Shown here one piece after another: positions 1-5,240 of a stretch of 5,240 nucleotides of DNA (positions are counted from its first letter, which is position 1; each line of letters opens with the position of its first letter). The stretch is from Leucobacter sp. (GTDB lineage: Bacteria; Actinomycetota; Actinomycetes; Actinomycetales; Microbacteriaceae), in the NCBI GenBank assembly GCA_012510755.1, contig JAAZHL010000234.1, forward strand, positions 1 through 5,240, in the 5' to 3' direction. Below the pieces are notes generated by a model. That model searched no databases. It was not told the origin of the DNA and saw nothing but the letters and a program-made list of their open reading frames with translations. The position numbers and the translations under genes were made by a program.

Positions 1-939
1 ACCGAACTCGCTGACCTTTTCGACGTCTCGCCGAAGACCATGCGTGAGCTGGTGCAGTTTCTCGGTGTCGCCGGAGTGCCCGGTGAAACGCTCACCTATC
101 AGCACGAAGATCTCTTCGACATTGACTGGGAGGCGCTCGAACAGCACGACCTTGTCAGTCTCACCCAGGTGGTCGCAGTCGATGACACCCCGCGGTTTTC
201 GTCCACCGAGACGGCGGCTCTCATCGCCGGGTTGCACGCGCTCACGCCGCTCATGCCCGCCGCCATGCAAGCAGTTGCCGCTAGCACTGCACACAAGCTT
301 TCTGAGGTGCAGCAGGTAGATGGTCGCAGGGCCTCGGTCTCGGTGAGCGCCGACGCATCTGACCGCAACCTGCAGCTGGTCGCTACCGCGGTCGAACAGT
401 CGCGCGAGTTGCGGTTCAGCTACCGTGATGCGGGTGGCCAGTCGACGATGCGCTCGGTTCGACCTATTCAACTGCGGCAGTCCGGGGGAGCCTGGTACCT
501 ACGGGCCTTCTGCTTCGAGCGCGACGCCGAACGCACCTTTCTGGTCGACCGCATGCGCGACCTGAACACGCAACCCGCCGCCCCGAACGACACCCCCCGC
601 CACACCGCGCCAGACGACACGTCTCAGCCACCTACTGTCGGCGCCGCTTCTCAGCCACCGGCCACCGGCGACGCGTCGGCTGACCTCGGCGCAGACCCCC
701 TGCTCGCCACCGTCAAGATGCGGTTGTCTGCGCGCCACCGGCTGGCCGATTTTCTGCCGATGATCATCGCAGAAGACGAGGTCGGGTGGGTGCGGGCCAC
801 GATTGAACTGCGTCATGCGGCGGCAGCGATCCGCGTGGTGCAAGCGGCTCCCGGCGACGTCATCATCGAACAGCCTGCTGCTGCTCGCGAAGCGGTGCGA
901 CAGTGGGCTGAACGCGCCCTCGCGCATTACGACGCCTGA
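1..939 (+). CDS. pafC: PafC-like WYL-domain transcriptional regulator, 5' end outside the window
   Basis: The frame is open from the first base and encodes 312 residues before TGA at 937-939. The true start lies upstream, because helix-turn-helix-like residues (TELADLFDVSPKTMREL) precede the first in-window ATG at 40. A WYL domain follows, with the core Trp-Tyr-Leu at 493-501 and a downstream RTFLVDRMRDL stretch. A C-terminal WCX-like region begins near 700. Between the two domains is a Pro/Thr/Ala/Asp-rich linker of roughly 40 residues (about 568-699) with a duplicated nonapeptide. In mycobacteria PafB and PafC act together as a transcriptional activator of the LexA-independent DNA-damage response, sensing single-stranded DNA through the WYL domains. 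Location next to tatC and helY supports PafC over another WYL regulator; pafB would be expected just upstream. The function is inferred from family and context. The linker length looks unusual. Confidence 0.85.
   Translation, partial: TELADLFDVSPKTMRELVQFLGVAGVPGETLTYQHEDLFDIDWEALEQHDLVSLTQVVAVDDTPRFSSTETAALIAGLHALTPLMPAAMQAVAASTAHKLSEVQQVDGRRASVSVSADASDRNLQLVATAVEQSRELRFSYRDAGGQSTMRSVRPIQLRQSGGAWYLRAFCFERDAERTFLVDRMRDLNTQPAAPNDTPRHTAPDDTSQPPTVGAASQPPATGDASADLGADPLLATVKMRLSARHRLADFLPMIIAEDEVGWVRATIELRHAAAAIRVVQAAPGDVIIEQPAAAREAVRQWAERALAHYDA
619..672 (+). repeat. Two tandem 27-nt units in the PafC linker
   Basis: Two adjacent in-frame 27-nt units (619-645 and 646-672) encode TSQPPTVGA and ASQPPATGD. 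They share the exact 11-mer TCTCAGCCACC at 622-632 and 649-659. A weaker third start (Ala-Ser-Ala) follows at 673. The unit is a multiple of three and falls between the WYL and WCX-like domains, so it lengthens a flexible linker without breaking the frame. A recent local duplication is the simplest explanation. Confidence 0.75.
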
Positions 940-954
940 CCCCGGCCGCCGCCG

Positions 955-1026
955 CCACCCACGAGCGTGCCCTCAACGCCGCCAACGCCGCCAACGCCGC
1001 CACCACCACCCACGCGCGAGCCCTCA
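955..1026 (+). repeat. Intergenic repeat cluster: three 9-mers flanked by a 21-bp direct repeat
   Basis: Three perfect tandem copies of AACGCCGCC occupy 975-983, 984-992 and 993-1001. They lie between two direct copies of a 21-bp segment (955-975 and 1006-1026) that begins CCACCCACG and ends CCCTCA and differs at two positions. Over 941-1050 I count 59 C, 23 G, 23 A and 5 T, so the transcribed strand product would be C-rich and almost free of U. I see no good hairpin or U-tract, which argues against an intrinsic terminator. The C-over-G bias would suit a Rho utilisation region, but that is speculation. No gene is supported here; in particular, no tatA is present. Confidence 0.7.
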
Positions 1027-1038
1027 GCCACACGCCAC

Positions 1039-1044
1039 TAGACT
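1039..1044 (+). promoter_or_regulatory. Candidate -10 element (TAGACT) for a leaderless tatC transcript
   Basis: TAGACT fits the actinobacterial TAnnnT -10 pattern and matches TATAAT at four of six positions. It is followed by six bases (AACGAC) and then the GTG at 1051, so transcription would be expected to begin at or next to the start codon. There is no Shine-Dalgarno sequence before that GTG, as expected for a leaderless message. No convincing -35 hexamer is visible around 1016-1022, which is common in actinobacterial promoters. If real, it gives tatC, helY and lnt their own promoter apart from pafC. Confidence 0.5.
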
Positions 1045-1050
1045 AACGAC

Positions 1051-1860
1051 GTGGCAGAGAAGAGTCGCGGGCGCAGAAACGCAGAGGGGCGCATGAGTCT
1101 TGGTGCGCACCTCGTTGAGCTGCGCAACCGACTCATGATTGTCGCGATCTCGATTGTCGTGGCGCTCGTAGCCGGCTGGTTGCTGTCGGAGTGGGTGTGG
1201 GACGTGCTGCGGCAACCCATTCTCGACCTGCAGATCGGCGGCCGCACGGCAATCATTCAGCACACGGACGTCACCAGCGGCTTCGACACGCGCGTGCAGA
1301 TCTCGCTCTTCATTGCCGTGCTCATCGCGAGCCCGGTCTGGCTCTACCAAATTTGGGCATTCATCGTGCCGGGGCTCACCCGCAAAGAGAAGCTCTATGC
1401 GATAGGTTTTCTGGGCGCTGCGGTTCCGCTGTTTCTGGTCGGCATCTATGCGGGCTGGATGGTGCTGCCCAACATCGTGCGACTCATGGCGATCTTCACG
1501 CCGCTCGAAGACGCGTTTCAGCTCACCGCCCGCGCCTACCTCGACATGGCGACCAAACTGCTGCTCGCCATCGGCATCGGTTTCGTGATGCCCGTGCTGC
1601 TCGTGCTGCTGAACTTTCTCGGCATCGTGCGCGGCAAATCGATTTTGAAGAGTTGGCGCATCGCGATCCTGCTCATCATTCTTTTTGCGGGGATCGCCAC
1701 TCCCGCAGCCGACCTCATGAGCATGTTCTTGCTCGCTGCGCCGATAGTGGTGCTTTACTTCATTGCGGCCGGAGTCGCGATGTGGCACGATCACATCTTT
1801 GACAAACGCCAGGCCGCTGCACTCGCCGAATACGGCATCGAACCAGAAACGAGCGAGTGA
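1051..1860 (+). CDS. tatC: Sec-independent protein translocase subunit TatC
   Basis: TatC is the polytopic inner-membrane core of the twin-arginine translocase and recognises the signal peptides of folded cargo. The 269-residue product has six predicted membrane segments (roughly residues 27-45, 84-106, 117-140, 168-190, 203-216 and 222-242). Family landmarks are HLVELRNRL at residues 20-28, whose Glu23 matches the signal-binding Glu15 of E. coli; LYQIWAFIVPGL at 98-109; Glu113, matching E. coli Glu103; and TPAAD at 217-221. The membrane Glu170 of E. coli appears as Val179. I chose GTG 1051 because the NAEGRMSLGAHL region resembles the N-terminal extension of other actinobacterial TatC proteins. 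ATG 1093, preceded by GAGG at 1084-1087 with a 5-nt gap, is an alternative start that keeps every motif. The stop overlaps the helicase start by 4 bp. tatA, usually just upstream in this cluster, is missing. Confidence 0.95.
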   Translation: MAEKSRGRRNAEGRMSLGAHLVELRNRLMIVAISIVVALVAGWLLSEWVWDVLRQPILDLQIGGRTAIIQHTDVTSGFDTRVQISLFIAVLIASPVWLYQIWAFIVPGLTRKEKLYAIGFLGAAVPLFLVGIYAGWMVLPNIVRLMAIFTPLEDAFQLTARAYLDMATKLLLAIGIGFVMPVLLVLLNFLGIVRGKSILKSWRIAILLIILFAGIATPAADLMSMFLLAAPIVVLYFIAAGVAMWHDHIFDKRQAAALAEYGIEPETSE

Positions 1861-4334
1861 TTCGCGTGACTGACGACCAAGCTACGAGCCACCCCGCGCT
1901 CGACGCCTTCGCGGCAAAACTGAAGTTCTCGCTCGACACGTTTCAACGCACCGCCTGCGAACGTCTCGAAGAGGGGCGCAGCGTGCTCGTGGCCGCCCCC
2001 ACAGGCTCGGGCAAGACCACCGTCGCAGAGTTCGCGGTGTACCTTGCGCGGCGAGAGACCGACGCCCGCATCTTTTACACGGCCCCCATCAAGGCCCTGT
2101 CGAACCAAAAGTTTCGCGAACTGTGCGCCGAATACGGTGAAGACGAGGTCGGGCTGCTCACCGGCGACGTGAACCTGCGCGGGCACGCACCCATCGTCGT
2201 GATGACCACCGAAGTGCTGCGCAACATGATCTACGCCGAAAGCTCGGCGCTCGATGATCTGGCGTTCGTGGTGCTCGACGAGGTGCACTACCTCGGCGAC
2301 CGGTGGCGCGGAGCCGTGTGGGAAGAAATCATTCTGCACCTACCCGAGAGCGTACGTCTGGTCTCGCTGTCAGCGACGGTGTCAAACGCCGAAGAGTTCG
2401 GCGACTGGATGCACGCCGTGCGCGGCGACACCGACGTCATCTTGAGCGAGCACCGGCCCGTGCCGCTGTACCAGCACGTGCTGACGAAACAGGCGCTGGT
2501 TCCGCTGTATGTTGACCGCGAAGGCGAGCTTGCCGAGCGCGGCCGGTTGAACCCTGAGCTGCGGCGGTTGGGGCGGACGGGTGGCGCCAGCGATGGTGGC
2601 GGCAGTGGCGACGGCGGCGGCGGCCGGCAAGATGGCGGGCGCGGCGGGCGAAGCGGGCACGAGGATCGCCGAGCGCGCGATCACAGTCGGCGCGGTGGCC
2701 GGCAACACGGCCACGATGGCCACGGATATGAGCGATATCGTTCGAACCGCGACCGCAGCAGGGGCCGCGCGCCGACCAGGCGGGCTCCACGCATTCGCCG
2801 CGCCGATATCGCGCGTGCGCTCGACGAGACGGGGCTCTTGCCCGGCATCGTCTTCATCTTCAGCCGCAACGGCTGCGACCAAGCCGTGCAGCAGTGCCTC
2901 TATGAAGGAGTGCGGCTCACCAGGCGCGAAGAGCGTGACCAGATTCGCCGGGTCATCGATATGGCCATTTCGGGGTTGAGCGAAGAAGACCTGCGCGTGC
3001 TCGACGTCAGCACCTGGGTGGCGGGGCTTGAGCGCGGCATCGCCGCACACCACGCAGGGATGTTGCCGCAGTTCAAAGCTGCCGTCGAACTGCTCTTTCA
3101 GCGACGTCTCGTCAAACTTGTGTTCGCGACAGAGACGCTCGCGCTTGGCATCAACATGCCCGCGAGATCAGTGACGATTGAGAAGCTCGAAAAGTTCAAC
3201 GGCGAACAGCGGGTGCCGTTGACATCGGGGGAGTACACGCAGCTCACCGGCCGAGCCGGGCGGCGAGGCATCGACCATGAGGGGCACGCCGTCGTGGTCT
3301 GGTCTGATGGGCTCGACCTTGAGGCGGTGGCACATCTTGCGTCGGCGCGATCCTTTCCTGTGAAATCGAGTTTCAAACCGACCCCAAACATGGCCGTGAA
3401 CTTGCTGCAACGCATGTCGATCATGCACGCGCGCGACACGCTCGAACTCAGCTTTGCCCAGTTTCAAGCGGACCGCGCGGTCGTCGACCAGGCCCGCGAA
3501 CTGCGGGCCGAACAGGAGTCACTCGCCGGCTACGAACGTGCCGCCGCGAGAGCGACCGGTTCAGACAAGAAACGGTGGGAAGATCGGGCCAGAAAGCTGC
3601 GTCGACAGATCGAGCGCGGGCGCAGGCGTGTGGCCGCGCGCAGCGAGGGCATAGCCCGCACCTTTGAGCGGGTCGTCGCGAAGCTGACCGAGCTGGAATA
3701 TTTGCACCCTGCCGGGGCTGGCCGTGGTGCCGCCGGTGATGCTTCGGGCGCGGCCGGTGCGCATGGCGCTGTTGGCGTGAGCGGTGCGGGCGATCCTATT
3801 GACCTGACTACTGCGTGGGGCAAACTGCTCGCACGCATCTATGGTGAGCGCGACCTGCTCGTTGCCGAATGCCTGCGCGAAGACGCGTGGCGCACGATCG
3901 ACGCAGCCGGCCTCGCCGCGCTCTGCTGCGCCCTGACCTATGAGCCTCGCCGCGACGAAGAACCCGAGGGGCGCTGGCCCGCTGGGCCGTTTCGCGTCGC
4001 CTTCGAACGCACCCTCGACATCTGGAACGACCTCGAGGCACTCGACGACAGGCACAAGCTTGGCGGCACTGACGCTCCTCATGCGGGGCTCGCAGCAGCC
4101 ATGCACGGGTGGGCGAACGGCTGGAGTTTCTCTCGCACCCTCGAAGAAGCCGAGATCGGGGCTGGCGACTTCGTGCGTTGGACCAAGCAAACCATCGATC
4201 TGCTCGATCAGATCGCCCAAGCAACTGAACACGCCGAAGTTGATGTCGACCGGCTGGGTCAACTCGGGAAGCTCGCCCGCGAAGCCAAACGTAAGATTCG
4301 CCGTGGCATTGTTGAGGCCTCGAGTTCGGCATGA
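1857..4334 (+). CDS. helY: HelY/Mtr4-like superfamily 2 DExH-box RNA helicase with DSHCT domain
   Basis: This is an 825-residue Ski2/Mtr4-family ATP-dependent helicase, expected in the cytoplasm acting on RNA; the exact substrate in bacteria is not settled. Visible motifs in order are: motif I APTGSGKT (47-54), TAPIKALSNQKF (75-86), TGDVNLRG (102-109), DEVH (141-144), SAT (172-174), IVFIFSRNGCDQAV (331-344), FATETLALGINMPARS (423-438) and QLTGRAGRRG (462-471). A charged helical stretch at about 540-615 matches the arch/stalk region, and a DSHCT-like domain covers about 650-815. Two low-complexity insertions interrupt it: a Gly/Arg-rich one at about 241-310 and a Gly/Ala-rich one at about 618-645. 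All catalytic motifs are intact. GTG 1857 overlaps the tatC stop (GTGA) and implies translational coupling. GTG 1866 is a possible alternative. The TGA stop overlaps the next ATG. Confidence 0.93.
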   Translation: MIRVTDDQATSHPALDAFAAKLKFSLDTFQRTACERLEEGRSVLVAAPTGSGKTTVAEFAVYLARRETDARIFYTAPIKALSNQKFRELCAEYGEDEVGLLTGDVNLRGHAPIVVMTTEVLRNMIYAESSALDDLAFVVLDEVHYLGDRWRGAVWEEIILHLPESVRLVSLSATVSNAEEFGDWMHAVRGDTDVILSEHRPVPLYQHVLTKQALVPLYVDREGELAERGRLNPELRRLGRTGGASDGGGSGDGGGGRQDGGRGGRSGHEDRRARDHSRRGGRQHGHDGHGYERYRSNRDRSRGRAPTRRAPRIRRADIARALDETGLLPGIVFIFSRNGCDQAVQQCLYEGVRLTRREERDQIRRVIDMAISGLSEEDLRVLDVSTWVAGLERGIAAHHAGMLPQFKAAVELLFQRRLVKLVFATETLALGINMPARSVTIEKLEKFNGEQRVPLTSGEYTQLTGRAGRRGIDHEGHAVVVWSDGLDLEAVAHLASARSFPVKSSFKPTPNMAVNLLQRMSIMHARDTLELSFAQFQADRAVVDQARELRAEQESLAGYERAAARATGSDKKRWEDRARKLRRQIERGRRRVAARSEGIARTFERVVAKLTELEYLHPAGAGRGAAGDASGAAGAHGAVGVSGAGDPIDLTTAWGKLLARIYGERDLLVAECLREDAWRTIDAAGLAALCCALTYEPRRDEEPEGRWPAGPFRVAFERTLDIWNDLEALDDRHKLGGTDAPHAGLAAAMHGWANGWSFSRTLEEAEIGAGDFVRWTKQTIDLLDQIAQATEHAEVDVDRLGQLGKLAREAKRKIRRGIVEASSSA
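2577..2786 (+). other. Gly/Arg-rich insertion between the RecA-like domains of the helicase
   Basis: Helicase residues 241-310 are low complexity: 38 of 70 are Gly or Arg. The first half is Gly/Asp-rich, and the second is Arg/His/Ser-rich with two YxRY-like Tyr residues and RGG-type spacing (GGRGGRSG, SRRGGRQHG). It lies between RecA1 (ending after residue 220) and RecA2 (starting near 316). RGG-like tails on RNA helicases often bind RNA, but they are usually terminal. Here the segment sits at an interdomain junction, where related actinobacterial helicases also vary in length as far as I recall. Confidence 0.75.
3708..3791 (+). other. Gly/Ala-rich insertion in the C-terminal half of the helicase
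   Basis: Residues 618-645 consist almost entirely of Gly, Ala, Ser, Val and His with one Arg and two Asp. They separate KLTELEYL from DLTTAWGKLLARIYGERDLL, a junction that in relatives is a short turn of a winged-helix-like fold. The reading frame continues cleanly on both sides, so this is a loop extension and not a disruption. Confidence 0.65.
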
Positions 4335-4492
4335 CTCGCAGTTCTTCTGATCATCGCGGCGTTGGCACGGCTTCCCGTCGCGAAATCGACGTGGCTTCCC
4401 GTTACGACCCTGGCGCCGCTTCCCGTGATTCCCGCCAGCAAGCCGATGGCGCCACCCGTCACGAGGTTGGTCGGCCATATTCGCTGCCTTGA
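4331..4492 (+). CDS. 53-residue reading frame, probable severed N-terminal segment of Lnt
   Basis: ATG 4331 overlaps the helicase TGA as ATGA, the same 4-bp coupling seen between tatC and the helicase. This makes it the natural start of the next gene. The product is hydrophilic and rich in Arg, Ser, Ala and Asp, with an imperfect 8-residue repeat (ASRREIDV, ASRYDPGA, then ASRDSRQQ). It ends PYSLP followed by TGA at 4490-4492. The codons immediately after the TGA, in the same frame, read WAALPMAVLGGLGLDA, the expected first membrane helix of Lnt. I therefore read this as the cytoplasmic N-terminal extension of Lnt cut off by one nonsense codon. It could instead be an independent leader peptide. 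About 29 of its 53 codons end in G or C, which seems low beside the flanking genes. Confidence 0.5.
   Translation: MTRSSSDHRGVGTASRREIDVASRYDPGAASRDSRQQADGATRHEVGRPYSLP
4369..4426 (+). repeat. Imperfect 24-nt tandem repeat in the Lnt N-terminal segment
   Basis: GGCTTCCCGT occurs at 4369-4378 and 4393-4402, and CGCTTCCCGT at 4417-4426, each exactly 24 nt apart. In the ATG 4331 frame every copy encodes Ala-Ser-Arg at the start of an 8-residue unit. A weaker related sequence (Ala-Thr-Arg) appears near 4451. The length is a multiple of three, so copy-number change would preserve the frame. Confidence 0.65.
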
Positions 4493-4507
4493 TGGGCGGC
4501 GCTGCCG

Positions 4508-5240
4508 ATGGCCGTGCTCGGTGGGCTCGGGCTTGATGCCGCCACCCCGTCGTTCGAGTGGTGGCCAGCGGCTCTGCTCGGGGCCGTGCTCGTGCTTGCG
4601 GCCCTGTGGCAGCAGCGAACCGCGTTCGGGCTGCTGGTTGGCGCGGTCGCAGGGGCCGCCTTCTGGCTGCCTCACATTTCGTGGCTGTCGCTCTATCTGG
4701 GCCCGATCCCGTGGCTCGCGCTCTCGACGGTCATGATCGCGTGGTTTGCGCTCTTCGGCCTCGTAGCAGCGCTGACCACGCGTGGTCTCGCCGTGTGGTC
4801 GCTGCGCAGCGATAGCCGTGTTGCCACGATCGCTCTGGTCGTCGCACAGCCGCTCGCAGTTGCGGGTCTGTGGGTTGCCCGCGAGCAGCTGCAGAGCACG
4901 TGGCCCTACGGCGGTTTTGCGTGGGGGCGACTCGCCCACACCGCCGCAGATAGTCCTTTCGTCGCGTTGGTGTCATGGCTTGGGTTTGCCGGACTCAGCG
5001 GAGTGCTTGCCTGCTTCGCGGCCCTCGCCGTGACGTTGATTTTTACCGCGAAGCGGCTCGGCACGCGCCTGACCATCGGCTGGGCAGCAGTTGCCGCGCT
5101 CGTGGCGGTCGCATTGACCTTCGTGGGCCCTGCCACCCTTGAATCAAACGGCACGGTTCGGGTGGGCGCGGTGCAGGGCAATTCGAAGTCAGTCATCTTT
5201 GACGACCGTGATAACGGTGATGTGTTGCGCGACCATATCG
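4508..5240 (+). CDS. lnt: Apolipoprotein N-acyltransferase, membrane domain; 3' end outside the window, in-frame TGA upstream
   Basis: Lnt is an integral membrane enzyme that transfers an acyl chain to the N-terminal cysteine of lipoproteins. From ATG 4508 there are 244 residues without a stop to the window edge. Several membrane helices are visible (about 19-34, 39-56, 68-90, 105-124, 151-179 and 186-207). Family landmarks are LYLGPIPWLALS (62-73) and WPYGGFAWGRLAH (132-144). The nitrilase-like domain starts at VRVGAVQGN (217-225). The catalytic Glu, Lys and Cys lie beyond the window and cannot be judged. The first helix is broken by the TGA at 4490-4492: its upstream half (WAALP) follows directly after the stop. 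ATG 4508 is the first standard start after it, lacks a clear ribosome binding site and would shorten helix 1. The likely ancestral start is ATG 4331. Whether the product is functional is open. Confidence 0.8.
   Translation, partial: MAVLGGLGLDAATPSFEWWPAALLGAVLVLAALWQQRTAFGLLVGAVAGAAFWLPHISWLSLYLGPIPWLALSTVMIAWFALFGLVAALTTRGLAVWSLRSDSRVATIALVVAQPLAVAGLWVAREQLQSTWPYGGFAWGRLAHTAADSPFVALVSWLGFAGLSGVLACFAALAVTLIFTAKRLGTRLTIGWAAVAALVAVALTFVGPATLESNGTVRVGAVQGNSKSVIFDDRDNGDVLRDHI

Noticed and set aside
955..1026. CRISPR-like reading of the spaced direct repeats
   Set aside because: There are only two 21-bp copies, and the interval between them is itself a 9-mer tandem repeat. There is no array periodicity and no cas gene.
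1024..1794. 256-codon open frame on the minus strand opposite tatC
   Set aside because: The product is strongly charged and His/Asp/Arg-rich with no recognisable fold, typical of the antisense shadow of a GC-rich gene. tatC itself is unambiguous.
2382..4478. Long minus-strand frames opposite the helicase (2382-3053 and 3561-4478)
   Set aside because: Both are compositionally biased shadows of a clearly coding + strand gene, with no family motif and no separate regulatory signals.
4335..4490. Other + frame (starting after the helicase stop) that reads somewhat hydrophobic (LAVLLIIAALARLPV)
   Set aside because: It has no ATG or GTG start near the helicase stop and is out of frame with Lnt. 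Past 4490 it turns into Cys/Arg/Ser-rich shadow sequence. Its third-codon-position GC is higher than in the ATG 4331 frame, so I weighed it, but overlap and continuity favour the other frame.
4490..4492. TGA read as tryptophan or selenocysteine, making lnt intact
   Set aside because: TGA is the normal stop of all three upstream genes (937-939, 1858-1860, 4332-4334) and Trp is encoded by TGG throughout, so a recoded genetic code does not fit. I see no reason for selenocysteine in a membrane helix of Lnt and no obvious following stem-loop, though I could not run a fold.
4259..4939. 226-codon minus-strand frame across the broken start of lnt
   Set aside because: Considered because lnt is interrupted here, but the product is Arg/Pro/Glu/Gln-rich low complexity, while the + strand carries clear Lnt motifs.
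1..5240. A new defence or mobile system
   Set aside because: Every gene belongs to a familiar conserved actinobacterial chromosomal cluster. There are no transposase, integrase, toxin or phage motifs, and no terminal inverted repeats that I could see.

Overview
The window looks like a piece of a high-GC actinomycete chromosome, probably Microbacteriaceae or a close relative. The evidence is the GC-rich codon use, the gene set and the gene order (pafC, tatC, a HelY-type helicase, lnt), all on the + strand. The family assignment is inferred from remembered gene order; no search was run.

Layout. Positions 1-939 hold the 3' part of pafC, a WYL-domain regulator whose start lies upstream of the window. 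Positions 940-1050 are the only real intergenic gap. It is C-rich and T-poor, contains short tandem repeats, and ends in a -10-like hexamer (TAGACT) six bases before the GTG of tatC, an arrangement expected for a leaderless transcript. Next come tatC (1051-1860) and a HelY/Mtr4-like DExH helicase (1857-4334), which overlap by 4 bp (GTGA). A reading frame starting at 4331 overlaps the helicase stop by 4 bp (ATGA). It encodes a hydrophilic repeat-bearing segment and meets an in-frame TGA at 4490-4492. The same frame continues straight on as the membrane domain of apolipoprotein N-acyltransferase (Lnt) and runs off the end of the window at the start of the nitrilase domain.

How the genes relate. 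These are housekeeping genes: a DNA-damage transcription factor subunit, a twin-arginine translocase core subunit, an RNA helicase and a lipoprotein acyltransferase. They share an operon-like arrangement with overlapping stop and start codons, not one pathway. I see no mobile element, RNA gene, CRISPR array or defence system.

The points that deserve attention are the in-frame TGA in lnt, the absence of tatA from its usual place between pafC and tatC, the probable leaderless start of tatC, and low-complexity or tandem-repeat insertions in the PafC linker, at two sites in the helicase, and in the Lnt N-terminal segment.
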